From positions 124,001-188,000 of the forward strand of contig NZ_MTQN01000004.1 in NCBI RefSeq assembly GCF_001984195.1: DNA of 64,000 nt, given 5' to 3'. Made by a program: the position numbers and the translations under genes. Under the pieces are notes generated by a model, which worked only from the letters and a program-made list of their open reading frames with translations, searched no databases and had not been told where the DNA came from. The first letter of the stretch is position 1. The number at the start of each line of letters is the position of its first letter. This document shows, piece after piece, positions 30,645-39,885 of this stretch. The stretch is from Kribbella sp. ALI-6-A (GTDB lineage: Bacteria > Actinomycetota > Actinomycetes > Propionibacteriales > Kribbellaceae).

Positions 30645-31808
30645 GTGAGTAACTCATTCGACCTGTACGCGCTGTCCGAGGAGCACGAGGCGATCCGGGC
30701 CGCGGTCCGCGACGTCTGCGACGCCAAGGTGGCCCCGCACGCCGGGGACGTCGACGAGCTCGCCGAGTTCCCGAAGGCGTCGTACGACGCGCTGAAGGCC
30801 TCGGACTTCCACGCCCCGCACATCCCGGAGGCCTACGGCGGCGCCGGCGCCGACGCGCTGGCCACGGTGATCGTGATCGAGGAGGTCGCTCGCGCCTGCG
30901 CGTCCACCTCGCTGATCCCGGCGGTGAACAAACTCGGCTCGCTGCCGCTGCTGCTGTCGGCGTCCGAGGAGGTCAAGCAGCGGTACCTGCCGCCGGTCGC
31001 GGCCGGGGACGCGATGTTCTCCTACTGCCTGTCCGAGCCCGAGGCCGGTTCCGACGCGGTCTCGATGAAGACCCGCGCGGTCGCCGACGGTTCGGACTTC
31101 GTGCTGAACGGCGTGAAGCGCTGGATCACCAACGCCGGCGTCAGCGACTACTACACGGTCTTCGCGGTGACCGACCCCGACGCCCGCTCCAAGGGCATCT
31201 CGGCGTTCGTGGTGGAGAAGTCCGACGAGGGGGTGTCGTTCGGCGCGCCGGAGAAGAAGCTCGGCATCAAGGGCTCGCCGACCCGCGAGGTCTACTTCGA
31301 CAACGTCCGGATCCCGGCGTCGCGGATGATCGGCGCCCCCGGCACCGGCTTCGCCACCGCGATGGCGACGCTCGACCACACCCGGGTGACGATCGCCGCC
31401 CAGGCCGTCGGCATCGCCCAGGGCGCGCTGGACTACGCGCTCGGCTACGTCAAGGAACGCAAGCAGTTCGGCAAGCCGATCGCGGAGTTCCAGGGCCTGC
31501 AGTTCATGCTCGCCGACATGGGCATGAAGCTCGAGGCCGCCCGCCAGCTCACCTACGCCGCGGCCGCCCGCTCCGAGCGCAACGCCGCCGACCTCACCTA
31601 CTTCGGCGCTGCCGCCAAGTGCTTCGCCTCCGACGTCGCGATGGCCGTCACCACCGACGCCGTCCAGCTCCTCGGCGGCTACGGCTACACCCACGACTAC
31701 CCGGTCGAGCGCATGATGCGCGACGCCAAGATCACCCAGATCTACGAGGGCACCAACCAGGTCCAGCGCATCGTGATGGCGCGGCAGCTGCTGAAGGGTC
31801 TCGGCTGA
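30645..31808 (+). CDS. Acyl-CoA dehydrogenase
   Basis: This 387-residue FAD flavoenzyme introduces a 2,3 double bond into acyl-CoA. The signatures CLSEPEAGSDAVSMKT, WITNAGVSDYYTVFAVT and QLLGGYGYTHDYPVERMMRDAKI are complete, and the catalytic Glu lies in the IYEGTNQVQRIVMARQLL block. It may act on short or branched chains. The GTG at 30645 lies seven bases after TACATT, a leaderless-type start. A non-coding, decayed stretch follows. Confidence 0.94.
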   Translation: MSNSFDLYALSEEHEAIRAAVRDVCDAKVAPHAGDVDELAEFPKASYDALKASDFHAPHIPEAYGGAGADALATVIVIEEVARACASTSLIPAVNKLGSLPLLLSASEEVKQRYLPPVAAGDAMFSYCLSEPEAGSDAVSMKTRAVADGSDFVLNGVKRWITNAGVSDYYTVFAVTDPDARSKGISAFVVEKSDEGVSFGAPEKKLGIKGSPTREVYFDNVRIPASRMIGAPGTGFATAMATLDHTRVTIAAQAVGIAQGALDYALGYVKERKQFGKPIAEFQGLQFMLADMGMKLEAARQLTYAAAARSERNAADLTYFGAAAKCFASDVAMAVTTDAVQLLGGYGYTHDYPVERMMRDAKITQIYEGTNQVQRIVMARQLLKGLG

Positions 31809-32355
31809 GGACAAAACTGCAGGTCAGAGGCATGAAGGCGAGGAATCCCCCCCGCGCCGGGAATGAATCCTCGTGGCATCGGAGCGCCGCACCGATGACG
31901 CCCTGCTCCGTGGCTGCTCCGTCGGCCTCTGCGCGGCGGGTTTACCTGAGTCCGCTCCGTCATACGGGGCCACCGCAAGGCGCAGCCCGAAGATCCTCAC
32001 CCGGCAGCAGCCGCAGGTAGCTCCAGGATCTCGACCACTGGTTCTCAGCCGGGTACACACCAATGTCGTAGGCACCACATCCCCCTCCGAGACGTAATCC
32101 ATCCTCCTTCGTCAGGTTGTCGCCACGCAGCAAACCCCCGGACTGGGCGCAGTGAAGACCAGCCGGAGCCGCTCATCGTCCACGGCGCCGAGCGGTTTCC
32201 GGGATCGTGATGATCAGAACTAACGCCCTTGCGGGTGCAACGAAGTCCTCGATCTGTGCGTGTGCGGCCGCTCGTGGGTGCGCGGCGTTCATCGGCGTCG
32301 AGATGCTCTGTATTGCTCGCCGGTGCGTCGCACCCTCCCTTCGAGCGGTAGGGCG
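31809..32355. other. Decayed DNA with no intact gene
   Basis: No convincing open gene is present on either strand. On the minus strand, 31960 to about 32160 reads as a short protein-like piece (LRLGGGCGAYDIGVYPAENQ, then WSRSWSYLRLLPGEDL) without a usable start; it may be the tail of a lost secreted protein. GC and codon pattern differ from the flanking genes. Confidence 0.4.
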
Positions 32356-32784
32356 TCCTCGGCCTGGCCAGCATCTACAACAGCGTCGCCATGGAAACAG
32401 CCACGGTTTCCACCTTCGGTGCCCAACTCGCCCTGCCCCCGAAGGACCAGGCCGCGACCATGGTCCATGAGCTGACCCACCAGTACTTCGGTGACGCCGT
32501 GTCCGGGCGGACCTGGGACGACATGTGATCAGCGAGGGTCACGCCCGCTACTACGAGACCCGGTACGCCGTCCGACCGCGGCTACCTTGGCCTCGACACC
32601 GAGCTGAAGTCGCTCTACGAAAGCGACCCGCAGCTCCGACGACGTCGGCCCGATGGGCCGACTCAACAACCGGGGCGGGTTGCTGCTGAACACCGACGAC
32701 CCCGGCGCACTGATGCTCGCCGGTCTCCGCACCCAGGTCGGCGACCTAACCTTCCGAGAGAACGTCCAGGACAACAGACCACGT
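32356..32784 (+). pseudogene. Broken M1-family metallopeptidase remnant
   Basis: The frame from 32356 reads through a GLASIYNSVAMETATVSTFG segment to the gluzincin motif HELTHQYFGDAV (zinc HExxH at 32466-32480), then hits TGA at 32526-32528. Skipping one missing base there restores WISEGHARYYETRYA, the conserved block with the third zinc ligand. Further frame changes lead to NNRGGLLLNTDDPGALMLAGL and GDLTF, the usual downstream M1 region. The first third and last third of the gene are gone. It is a dead fragment of a secreted-type M1 aminopeptidase, just upstream of the catabolic cluster. Confidence 0.72.
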
Positions 32785-32900
32785 TCGCCTCATGGCTGTC
32801 AGGGTTTCGCCGGTTGGCTCGTTCGGTTGTGAGCTGCGCCATACGTTGGCGGCCAGTTCTGCCGGCGGCAACGCCGCGGCCACCTGTCAGGAGGACATCA

Positions 32901-34190
32901 ATGGCAACTCCCACCGCTCGACCGCAGGGCACCGGCCGGATGACGGGTGCGCAGTGCGGCATCGTCGGCCTGTGCCTGCTGGTCGCCGTCATGGACGGGC
33001 TCGACGCCCAGTTGATCGCGTACGCGGCACCCGCGATCGTGAAGGAATTCGGCTTCGGTCCGGCCGCATTTGGAGTCGTCTTCTCCGCGAGCCTGCTCGG
33101 GATGGCTCTCGGCAGCGTGTTGTTCGGGATGCTGGCCGACCGCTACGGCCGCAAACGCAGCATGATCGCCGCGATCACCCTCTTCGCGGTCGCAACGTTG
33201 CTGATCCCATTGGCCGCCACGAACATCCCGAGCTTCCTCGCGCTCCGGTTCGTGGCGGGGCTCGGACTCGGCGGCGTGACACCCAGCCTGATCGCGCTGA
33301 TCGCGGAGAACACGCCACAACGCGTCCGGTCGATGGCGATCATGGTCGCCGTCGGGTCGCTGTCGCTGGGCGCCTTCTTCGGCGGACTGCTCGCCGCCTG
33401 GATGATCCCCGCCCACGGCTGGCGGTCGATCTTCGTTCTCGGCGGCGTCGTTCCCGTGTTGCTCGTCGTGGCCATGGCCGCCGGTCTCAGGTCCCGGGCC
33501 GACGTCAGAGACCCGGCCGCCGGTACCAGCCCTGCCACGTCCTCGGCACAGCTGCTGCGCGACGGCCGCGCACCCGGCACGATCGTGTTATGGATCGTGT
33601 TCTTCACGAACCTCCTGCTGCTCTTCTCGCTGCTCAACTGGTTGCCGACCCTCTTCCTCAGCGCGGGACTGACGGCCAAGGCCGCGCTCACCGGAAGTTC
33701 GGTGTTCGCGCTGGGTGGTTTCACCGGTGGCCTCGTCATGGGCGCCCTGATCGACCGCACCGGCCGGTCTCACGCCGTACTGGTGATCGGCTACGCCCTC
33801 GGCATCGCCGGCATCGGCATCGTGACGACTGCGACCGACAACGTGCCGTTGCTGATGGCCGGCATCGTCCTGGCGGGCGTTGGCGTTGCCGGTGGCCAGA
33901 CCGGAATCAGCGCGCTCGCGGCGTCGCTGTACCCGCCTTCGATCCGCGGCGCGGGCATCGGCTGGGCGTACGGCGTCGGCCGCGTGGGGTCGATCGTCGG
34001 ACCCGCCGTCAGCGGCTTCCTGGTGGCGTCCGGACTCGGCGCCACCTCCATCATCGGGCTGGCCGTTGTCCCGGCCGCGATCGCCGGTACCGGGGTGGCG
34101 ACGCTTGCCGTCCTCGGCCGTCGACGGACTTCGCACAGTGGCCTGGAGGAGTTCGCCCCACGGCTCGGGGCGGGGCCGTCCGGTCCGTAG
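32901..34190 (+). CDS. MFS aromatic acid:H+ symporter (AAHS family)
   Basis: This 429-residue, 12-helix transporter imports aromatic carboxylates with protons. Helix 1 carries the AAHS signature as VAVMDGLDAQLIAYAAPAI, and motif A reads GMLADRYGRKRSM. Known members transport 4-hydroxybenzoate, protocatechuate, vanillate or 3-hydroxyphenylpropionate. The ATG at 32901 has AGGAGG upstream; longer upstream starts are not supported. It heads the plus-strand catabolic supercluster, 63 bases before the HisD-like gene, and fits uptake of its substrate. Confidence 0.9.
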   Translation: MATPTARPQGTGRMTGAQCGIVGLCLLVAVMDGLDAQLIAYAAPAIVKEFGFGPAAFGVVFSASLLGMALGSVLFGMLADRYGRKRSMIAAITLFAVATLLIPLAATNIPSFLALRFVAGLGLGGVTPSLIALIAENTPQRVRSMAIMVAVGSLSLGAFFGGLLAAWMIPAHGWRSIFVLGGVVPVLLVVAMAAGLRSRADVRDPAAGTSPATSSAQLLRDGRAPGTIVLWIVFFTNLLLLFSLLNWLPTLFLSAGLTAKAALTGSSVFALGGFTGGLVMGALIDRTGRSHAVLVIGYALGIAGIGIVTTATDNVPLLMAGIVLAGVGVAGGQTGISALAASLYPPSIRGAGIGWAYGVGRVGSIVGPAVSGFLVASGLGATSIIGLAVVPAAIAGTGVATLAVLGRRRTSHSGLEEFAPRLGAGPSGP

Positions 34191-34253
34191 GTTCTCGTCA
34201 CCACGAGCCCGGTCGCACTCCGGACGACGGGCGATCAGTCAGGGAGCATACGC

Positions 34254-35558
34254 ATGGAGCAGTTGAAAGCGGCCGCGGCGGGACCGCGGGACGAACAAGC
34301 GGACAAGCAGGTCTCCCAGCTCGTCACCGAGGTGATCGCGAACGTACGTGACCGCGGCGACGCGGCAGTGCGCGAGTACTCTGAGCGCTTCGACGGGTGG
34401 TCGCCGGCGAGTTTCCGCCTCGCCCCGGAGGACGTGGCCAAGATCGTCGCAAGCGTTCCGGAGCAGGCAATCAGCGACATCCTTGCCGTCCAGGCGCGGG
34501 TCCGGACGTTCGCCGAGCACCAACTGGCCTCGCTGCGCGACTTCGAGGTCGAGACCGAACCCGGAGTCCTGCTGGGACAGAAGAATCTACCGGTCGGATC
34601 GGTGGGCGCATACGTACCTGGTGGACGGTATCCGCTCGTCGCCTCGGCGCACATGACGGTCGTCACCGCCAAGGTCGCCGGGGTCGAACGGGTCACGGCC
34701 TGTACGCCACCGATCCGCGGGCAGGTGCCGGCCGCAACTGTCGCGGCGCTGCACCTCGCCGGTGCCGACGAGATTCTGCTGCTCGGGGGCACTCAGGCCG
34801 TCGCGGCGATGGCACTCGGCACCGAGACGATCGGCAAGGTCGACATGCTCGCCGGTCCGGGCAACGCGTTCGTGGCCGAGGCCAAGCGCCAGCTGTATGG
34901 AACCGTCGGGATCGACCTGTTCGCCGGTCCGACCGAGGTCCTCGTCATCGCCGACGAGGACGCCGACCCGTTGGTCGTCGCCGTTGATCTGCTCAGCCAG
35001 GCCGAGCACGGACCGGACTCGCCCGCCGTCCTGATCACGACGTCGGCCGCGCTCGGACGCCGAGTGCTGGAACTGATCGACGACCTTCTGCCCGACATGC
35101 CGACTGCCGACTACGCCGAACCAGCCTGGCGTGACCATGGCGAGGTCATCGTCGTAGGCACCCTCGCCGAGGCGTACACGCTCGCGAACCGGTACGCGTC
35201 GGAGCACGTCCAGGTCCTCACGGCGAACCCGCGAGAGGCGCTGGACCGTATGTCGAACTACGGCGCGCTGTTCCTCGGCGAGGGAACTTGCGTCTCATAC
35301 GGCGACAAGGTCATCGGCACGAACCACACGCTACCCACCCGCGGTGCCGCGAACTACACCGGCGGGCTCTGGGTAGGCAAGTACCTCAAAACAGTGACCT
35401 ACCAGGAGGTGACCTCCCCCGCCGCGAGCGCGGCGCTCGGAGAGTTGTGCGGGAGGGCCGCCCGGGTCGAGTTCTTCGAGGGCCACGCACGATCCGGCGA
35501 TATTCGGGCCCATAAGTTCGGCGAGGCCGAGCTCCTGTGGGCCCCCGCGGACCGATGA
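34254..35558 (+). CDS. Histidinol dehydrogenase-like zinc alcohol dehydrogenase
   Basis: This 434-residue protein is clearly in the HisD family, which oxidises an alcohol through an aldehyde to an acid with two NAD. Zinc ligands (SQAEHGPDSP), the catalytic Glu-His pair (YASEHVQ) and the GDKVIGTNHTLPTRGAAN block are intact. It sits in an aromatic-catabolism operon with no other his gene, and its stop overlaps the SDR start (ATGA). HisD homologues recruited to catabolism are known, for example for dihydroxypropanesulfonate. I infer oxidation of a hydroxymethyl or side-chain alcohol of the imported compound. GGGAG precedes ATG. Confidence 0.87.
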   Translation: MEQLKAAAAGPRDEQADKQVSQLVTEVIANVRDRGDAAVREYSERFDGWSPASFRLAPEDVAKIVASVPEQAISDILAVQARVRTFAEHQLASLRDFEVETEPGVLLGQKNLPVGSVGAYVPGGRYPLVASAHMTVVTAKVAGVERVTACTPPIRGQVPAATVAALHLAGADEILLLGGTQAVAAMALGTETIGKVDMLAGPGNAFVAEAKRQLYGTVGIDLFAGPTEVLVIADEDADPLVVAVDLLSQAEHGPDSPAVLITTSAALGRRVLELIDDLLPDMPTADYAEPAWRDHGEVIVVGTLAEAYTLANRYASEHVQVLTANPREALDRMSNYGALFLGEGTCVSYGDKVIGTNHTLPTRGAANYTGGLWVGKYLKTVTYQEVTSPAASAALGELCGRAARVEFFEGHARSGDIRAHKFGEAELLWAPADR

Positions 35559-36331
35559 CGACCGTGATGGAGGGTCCGCTCGTCGGGCGGACCGGCCTCG
35601 TCACCGGCGCCGGCAACGGACTCGGCCGCGCGATCGCGCTGCTGCTGTCTCGGTATGGCGTCCGCGTGCTGCTGGTCGGCCGAGACGAGGCGAAGCTCGA
35701 AGCCGTCAAGGCGGAGATCGGTCCGAGCGCCAGGGTAGAGACCTGCGACACGTCATCTCCCAGCGCTGTCGAGGAACTGCGGAACACTCTGGCCGACGAG
35801 GACGTCTCGATCCTGGTCAACAACGCCGGGGTCCCGGGACCGGTGGCCGACCTCACGCAGGTCACGGCCGAGGAGTGGGACTACGTCTTCGCCGTCAACG
35901 TGCGAGGCGTCTACCTGATGTGCCGGGCGTTCCTGCCGGCCATGATCGAGCGCGCCGCCGGCGACATCATCAACGTGGCGTCGGTGAGCGGCAAGCGCCC
36001 GCTGGCCCGGCGTACGCCGTACGCGGCGTCGAAGATGGCCGTCATCGGCCTGACCACCACCTTGGCGCATGAGGTCGGTGCGTACGGAATCGCGGTGAAC
36101 ACCCTGTCGCCGGGCCCTGTCGCCGGCCCCCGGATGGAACGGATCCTCGCGCTGGACGCCGGGCGCCGCGGAACCTCGGTCGCGGATGCGGAAAGCGACT
36201 TCGTGTCCCGATCCGCGATCAAGCGGATGGTGACCGAGGCGGAGGTGGCCCAAGCCGCGCTGGCGATGCTGCACATGCCCGGCTTGTGCGGCGCCGACGT
36301 GGATCTGTCCGGAGGGATGGTGGCGAGATGA
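35555..36331 (+). CDS. SDR-family oxidoreductase of the aromatic operon
   Basis: This 258-residue short-chain dehydrogenase has NAD(P)-binding TGAGNGLG near the N-terminus, the NNAG motif, catalytic Ser in NVASVSG and the Tyr-Lys pair in YAASK. The start overlaps the HisD-like stop (ATGA), and its own stop overlaps the monooxygenase start (ATGA), so the three are translationally coupled. It should interconvert an alcohol and a ketone or aldehyde, perhaps on the same side chain as the HisD-like enzyme, or dehydrogenate a dihydrodiol. Substrate unknown. Confidence 0.9.
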   Translation: MTTVMEGPLVGRTGLVTGAGNGLGRAIALLLSRYGVRVLLVGRDEAKLEAVKAEIGPSARVETCDTSSPSAVEELRNTLADEDVSILVNNAGVPGPVADLTQVTAEEWDYVFAVNVRGVYLMCRAFLPAMIERAAGDIINVASVSGKRPLARRTPYAASKMAVIGLTTTLAHEVGAYGIAVNTLSPGPVAGPRMERILALDAGRRGTSVADAESDFVSRSAIKRMVTEAEVAQAALAMLHMPGLCGADVDLSGGMVAR

Positions 36332-37860
36332 GCGGTTCGGCAACCGAGCAGCGGAACGGACGAAGCATGACGAACACCAAGAGCAATAGGTATGACGTCG
36401 TCGTGGTCGGCGCCGGACCGGCGGGCCTGGTGCTGGCGGCACTGTTGGACCGCAGGGGGGTCTCGGCCGCGTTGATCGATCCGAACAAGATCGTCTGCCA
36501 GCACCCGCGGGCGTCCCATCTCGACGACGAGGTGATGCGCATCCTGCAGACGATCGGTATGGACCGCGCCGAGCCGACCTACATGCGCCAGACCGGTTTC
36601 GACTTCTATGCCCCCGACGGCAGGTGCTTTCTCAAGTGGGACATCCGGCCGGGCGAGACCGAGCAGGGATGGCAGCCGGCGTACCAGTTCTTCCAGCCGG
36701 ACTTCGAGGCGGAGCTGCGCGGCCGGCTCGCGGCGAACGAGCACACCGATCTGCTGATCGGGTGGGAGGCGACCGCCATCACCGAGTCGGCTGATGAGGT
36801 CCAGATCTCGATCAAGCGGCGCGCAGACGGTGCGGAGCGCGGACTGCGGGCCGGATATGTGGTCGGTTGCGACGGATCGCGGTCGATGGTCCGCGGCCTG
36901 GTGATGAAGGATCTGCTCGACCTCAACGGAACCAAACAGTCGGTCATCATCGACGTGAACCATCTCAGTCCTGCCAAGGATCTGCCCCGGACCGCACTGT
37001 CGATCATGTGCGGTCCGGTGCCGATCACCCACGTTCCGATCGTCGAGCCGATGTCGCGGTTCCAGTTCATGCTCGGACCGGACGAGGACCCGCTGCCCTA
37101 CGAAGATCCGACCACGATCTATCGGCTGCTGGACCGCTTCGTCGAGCCTGACTCGTACCGGATCATGCGTACCGACGTGTACGAGTGGAACGCGCACCTG
37201 GTGCAGGGCTGGCGGTCCGGACGGCTGATGATCGCCGGTGACGCAGCGCACCTGATGCCGCCGATGCTCGGGCAAGGAATGTGCTCGGGGCTGCGGGACG
37301 TGAGCAACCTGGCGTGGAAGCTTGCTCTGGTCGTGAGTGGGCGGGCGCCGGCCACGCTGCTGGACACCTACGAGTCGGAGCGGTCACCGCACGTCCGTGC
37401 GATGATCGCCGAGTCGGCCCGGCAGGCCAATCTCGTCGCCGCGATCAGCCGCGGCGAGGACCAGGCCGGCTCCGAGACCTCGGTCGACCGGTCACGCAAG
37501 CCGTTGGGGCCAGGGCTGTCGGATCACAGATTCAAGGCATCCGGAACGTTGGCCCCGCAACCGCGCGACCTGACCGGCGCCCGGATGGACGACCTGGTGG
37601 GATACGAGTTCGCTGTCGTCGTGTCCGCGGATCTCGGCCAAAGCCTGGCTGAGACACTCAAGCGGAGGTTCGCGCGGATGAGCCTGCCAATGGTTGTCGT
37701 CGAGGACCCCAGAACGACGGCCTGGCTGAGCTCGTACGGCGTCGACGCGGCGATCCTGCGCCCGGATCGCTACGTGTACGCCGCGACCAAGGGCCCCGAA
37801 GAGCTGGCCGCAGCGGCGCAGGCGCTGGAGGCAGCACTCGCATCGGAGGTCTTCGTGTGA
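36328..37860 (+). CDS. FAD-dependent aromatic monooxygenase (MhpA/PheA-like)
   Basis: This 510-residue class A flavoprotein monooxygenase has the FAD loop VVVGAGPAGLVLAALLDRRG, the NAD(P)H/FAD motif GCDGSRSMVRG and the second FAD motif MIAGDAAHLMPPMLGQGM. A thioredoxin-like C-terminal domain (about residues 400-510) is typical of phenol and 3-(3-hydroxyphenyl)propionate hydroxylases. It adds a ring hydroxyl ortho to a phenol, preparing a catechol for cleavage. The ATG at 36328 is the coupled start; another in-frame ATG lies 13 codons in. It overlaps the lactonase gene by GTGA. Confidence 0.9.
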   Translation: MSGSATEQRNGRSMTNTKSNRYDVVVVGAGPAGLVLAALLDRRGVSAALIDPNKIVCQHPRASHLDDEVMRILQTIGMDRAEPTYMRQTGFDFYAPDGRCFLKWDIRPGETEQGWQPAYQFFQPDFEAELRGRLAANEHTDLLIGWEATAITESADEVQISIKRRADGAERGLRAGYVVGCDGSRSMVRGLVMKDLLDLNGTKQSVIIDVNHLSPAKDLPRTALSIMCGPVPITHVPIVEPMSRFQFMLGPDEDPLPYEDPTTIYRLLDRFVEPDSYRIMRTDVYEWNAHLVQGWRSGRLMIAGDAAHLMPPMLGQGMCSGLRDVSNLAWKLALVVSGRAPATLLDTYESERSPHVRAMIAESARQANLVAAISRGEDQAGSETSVDRSRKPLGPGLSDHRFKASGTLAPQPRDLTGARMDDLVGYEFAVVVSADLGQSLAETLKRRFARMSLPMVVVEDPRTTAWLSSYGVDAAILRPDRYVYAATKGPEELAAAAQALEAALASEVFV

Positions 37861-38690
37861 GGACGTTGCTGGAAGGACTTACCTGGGGCGAAGGGCCCCG
37901 CTACGGGAACGATCACCTGGTCGTGTCGGATCCCCACCGGAACACCCTCTGGAGCGACGCGTCGGGCCGATGGGTGCCACACGCGCTGCCGTCGGCCAGC
38001 AACGGTCTCGGCTTCCTGCCGGACGGCAGCCTGATCGCGGCACTCATGGATGAAGTTGCCGTGGGCAAGTGGAACGGCACCCTTTTCGAGCCCTACTGCG
38101 ACCTGTCAAAAGTTGCCTCCGGCCCGCTCGGAGATTTGACCGTGGACGCTGCGGGTGGTCTCTACGTTGACGATGTCGGATACGCCGCCCACCGCGGGGA
38201 GCCGCCGCGGCCGGGTCGCCTGATCTACGTCTCCCCTGGCGGCCGTGACGCGGTGGTGGCCGCCGACAACGTCGAGTTCCCGAACGGCATCTGCCTGGTG
38301 GACAACGGCCGCACGCTGATCGTCGCCGAGACGTGGCGGCAGCGACTGCTCTCCTTCCACATCGTGTGCCCTGGCGTGCTGACGGATCGTCGGGACTATG
38401 CCGTGCTGGGCGCGGCCGTTCCGGCCGTCCGGCCGGACGGGATCTGTCCGGCGAACGGCGGAGGCGTCTGGGTGGCCACGTTGACCGGCCGGTCGGTGTT
38501 GCGCGTGGATCGCCAAGGAGTCAAGGAGATTCTGTTCACCGGCAGTGAGTGTCCGATCGCCGTCTGCGTCGGCGCGGACGGCTCTTTGTTCGCCACGCTG
38601 GCGGATACCAGTGGGCTGCCGTTGATGGAAGCGCTTGCCCTCGACAAGGTCTCGACCAAATTCGTTCAGCTGCCGCACACTGGGAACTGA
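37857..38690 (+). CDS. SMP-30/gluconolactonase family lactonase
   Basis: This 277-residue six-bladed beta-propeller hydrolase has the metal-binding residues in place: Glu in WGEGPRY, Asn in EFPNGIC and Asp in RPDGIC. The family hydrolyses lactones with a divalent metal. Start GTG 37857 overlaps the monooxygenase stop, making a four-gene coupled block. In this context it may open a lactone formed from a ring-fission or side-chain intermediate. The precise substrate is not visible. Confidence 0.88.
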   Translation: MRTLLEGLTWGEGPRYGNDHLVVSDPHRNTLWSDASGRWVPHALPSASNGLGFLPDGSLIAALMDEVAVGKWNGTLFEPYCDLSKVASGPLGDLTVDAAGGLYVDDVGYAAHRGEPPRPGRLIYVSPGGRDAVVAADNVEFPNGICLVDNGRTLIVAETWRQRLLSFHIVCPGVLTDRRDYAVLGAAVPAVRPDGICPANGGGVWVATLTGRSVLRVDRQGVKEILFTGSECPIAVCVGADGSLFATLADTSGLPLMEALALDKVSTKFVQLPHTGN

Positions 38691-38729
38691 TCCTCGACCT
38701 GCCAGGCGGGCGCGAGGGTGGGAGACGCC

Positions 38730-39755
38730 ATGACTGATGAGGCGACAGCAGCCGACGGGGGTGGATTCCTGCATGCCTACGAGCGGTACCGCACCAGCGA
38801 CCCGCTGGAGGCGGCCTCGCTGTCGGCGGCCGTCCTGGCCCCCAACCGGCTGACGCCGTTCAAGGGACCGGAGGTCTTCGAAGCCAGGTGCCGCTTCGTC
38901 AGCTCGCAGTGCGCGTCGCTGATCTACATGCGGTACGGGGCGGAGGTCGTGATCGACCGGCCGGCCGCCAACGACTATGTGGCGATCCTGATCCCCACCG
39001 CGGGATCGCTGCTGCTGCGCCACTGCGGGCGTGAGTACCTCGCCGGAGCCGACGAGTCGCTGGCCGTCACCTCAGCCAGGGATCCGCTGCACATGCAGTG
39101 GAGTCCAGGCGCTTCGGTGCTCGCCGTACGGATCAGCGGGAGCGCGATCGACGACGCTCTCAGCCGGATGCTAGCCGGAGACGTCCCGGGCACGCTCGAG
39201 CTCAACGTCGGTGCGGTGAGTGGCCGGGCTCGCTCCATCATCATGGCGGCGGTCGACCTTTTCGCGTCCACCTACGAGGAAAAATCGCCGGGCTCGCCGA
39301 TGCCGGCGGTGGTCGCGCGCCGCCTCGAGGAGCAGGTGCTGTCCGCGCTCCTGCTCGGTCTGGACCACAACTACCGCAGCAGACTCATCGGGGAGGAGAC
39401 CCGTCCCGGTCGGAGAACCGTCCGGGAGGTGGTCGACCTCGTCTGCGCCGAGACCGACGGTTCCTGGACGGTGCACGAGCTTGCCCGGGCAGTCGGCGTC
39501 ACCGTGCGTGCGCTGGAGCTCGGCTTCCGCAAGGAGCTCGGGAAGACGCCGCGGGAATTCGTGCACGAGATCCGGATGGCCCGCGCACACGACGAGCTGA
39601 TCCGCGCGCTGCCAGGTGACGGAACCTCCGTGACCGACGTCGCCACCAAGTGGGGTTTCGGCCACACCGGCCGGTTCGCGGCTGCGTACCTGCTGAAGTT
39701 CGGGGTGAAGCCGTCGGAGACGTTGCGTTCCAGCGGGACCGAGCCGCTTCGCTAA
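38730..39755 (+). CDS. AraC-family regulator of the aromatic cluster
   Basis: This 341-residue protein has an N-terminal AraC-binding-like sensor domain and a C-terminal double helix-turn-helix (DGSWTVHELARAVGVTVRAL, then FVHEIRMARAHDEL and VTDVATKWGFGHTGRFAAAYLLKFG). The start is ATG 38730, which has GGGAG five bases upstream, and not the GTG 12 bases earlier. It lies between the two halves of the supercluster in the same direction. A 33-bp element starting at its stop recurs downstream of folD and may be its binding site. Probably an activator responding to the aromatic substrate. Confidence 0.87.
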   Translation: MTDEATAADGGGFLHAYERYRTSDPLEAASLSAAVLAPNRLTPFKGPEVFEARCRFVSSQCASLIYMRYGAEVVIDRPAANDYVAILIPTAGSLLLRHCGREYLAGADESLAVTSARDPLHMQWSPGASVLAVRISGSAIDDALSRMLAGDVPGTLELNVGAVSGRARSIIMAAVDLFASTYEEKSPGSPMPAVVARRLEEQVLSALLLGLDHNYRSRLIGEETRPGRRTVREVVDLVCAETDGSWTVHELARAVGVTVRALELGFRKELGKTPREFVHEIRMARAHDELIRALPGDGTSVTDVATKWGFGHTGRFAAAYLLKFGVKPSETLRSSGTEPLR

Positions 39756-39786
39756 CTGGCCGTCGCCGGTTCGGTCAACGTCTCGG
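39754..39786 (+). repeat. 33-bp intergenic repeat, copy 1
   Basis: The copy overlaps the AraC stop codon and lies 100 bases before the demethylase start. It begins AACTGGCCGTCGCCGGTTCGG and is shared with 42092-42124 (27 of 33 positions identical). Both copies precede a gene with a strong ribosome site, suggesting a shared operator or promoter element. Confidence 0.55.
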
Positions 39787-39885
39787 AAGGGCCTACCTGA
39801 CCCCCTATCGTCGGCCGCCCCGGCCGCGTCTCGGCTCCACGTTCGAGCGCCGGTCACCCCGATGAGTTCTCCGGAGGGTCACCCC

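Noticed and set aside
34254-35558. Histidine biosynthesis hisD
   Set aside because: No his genes nearby, and it is tightly coupled to aromatic-catabolism enzymes; kept as HisD-like only.
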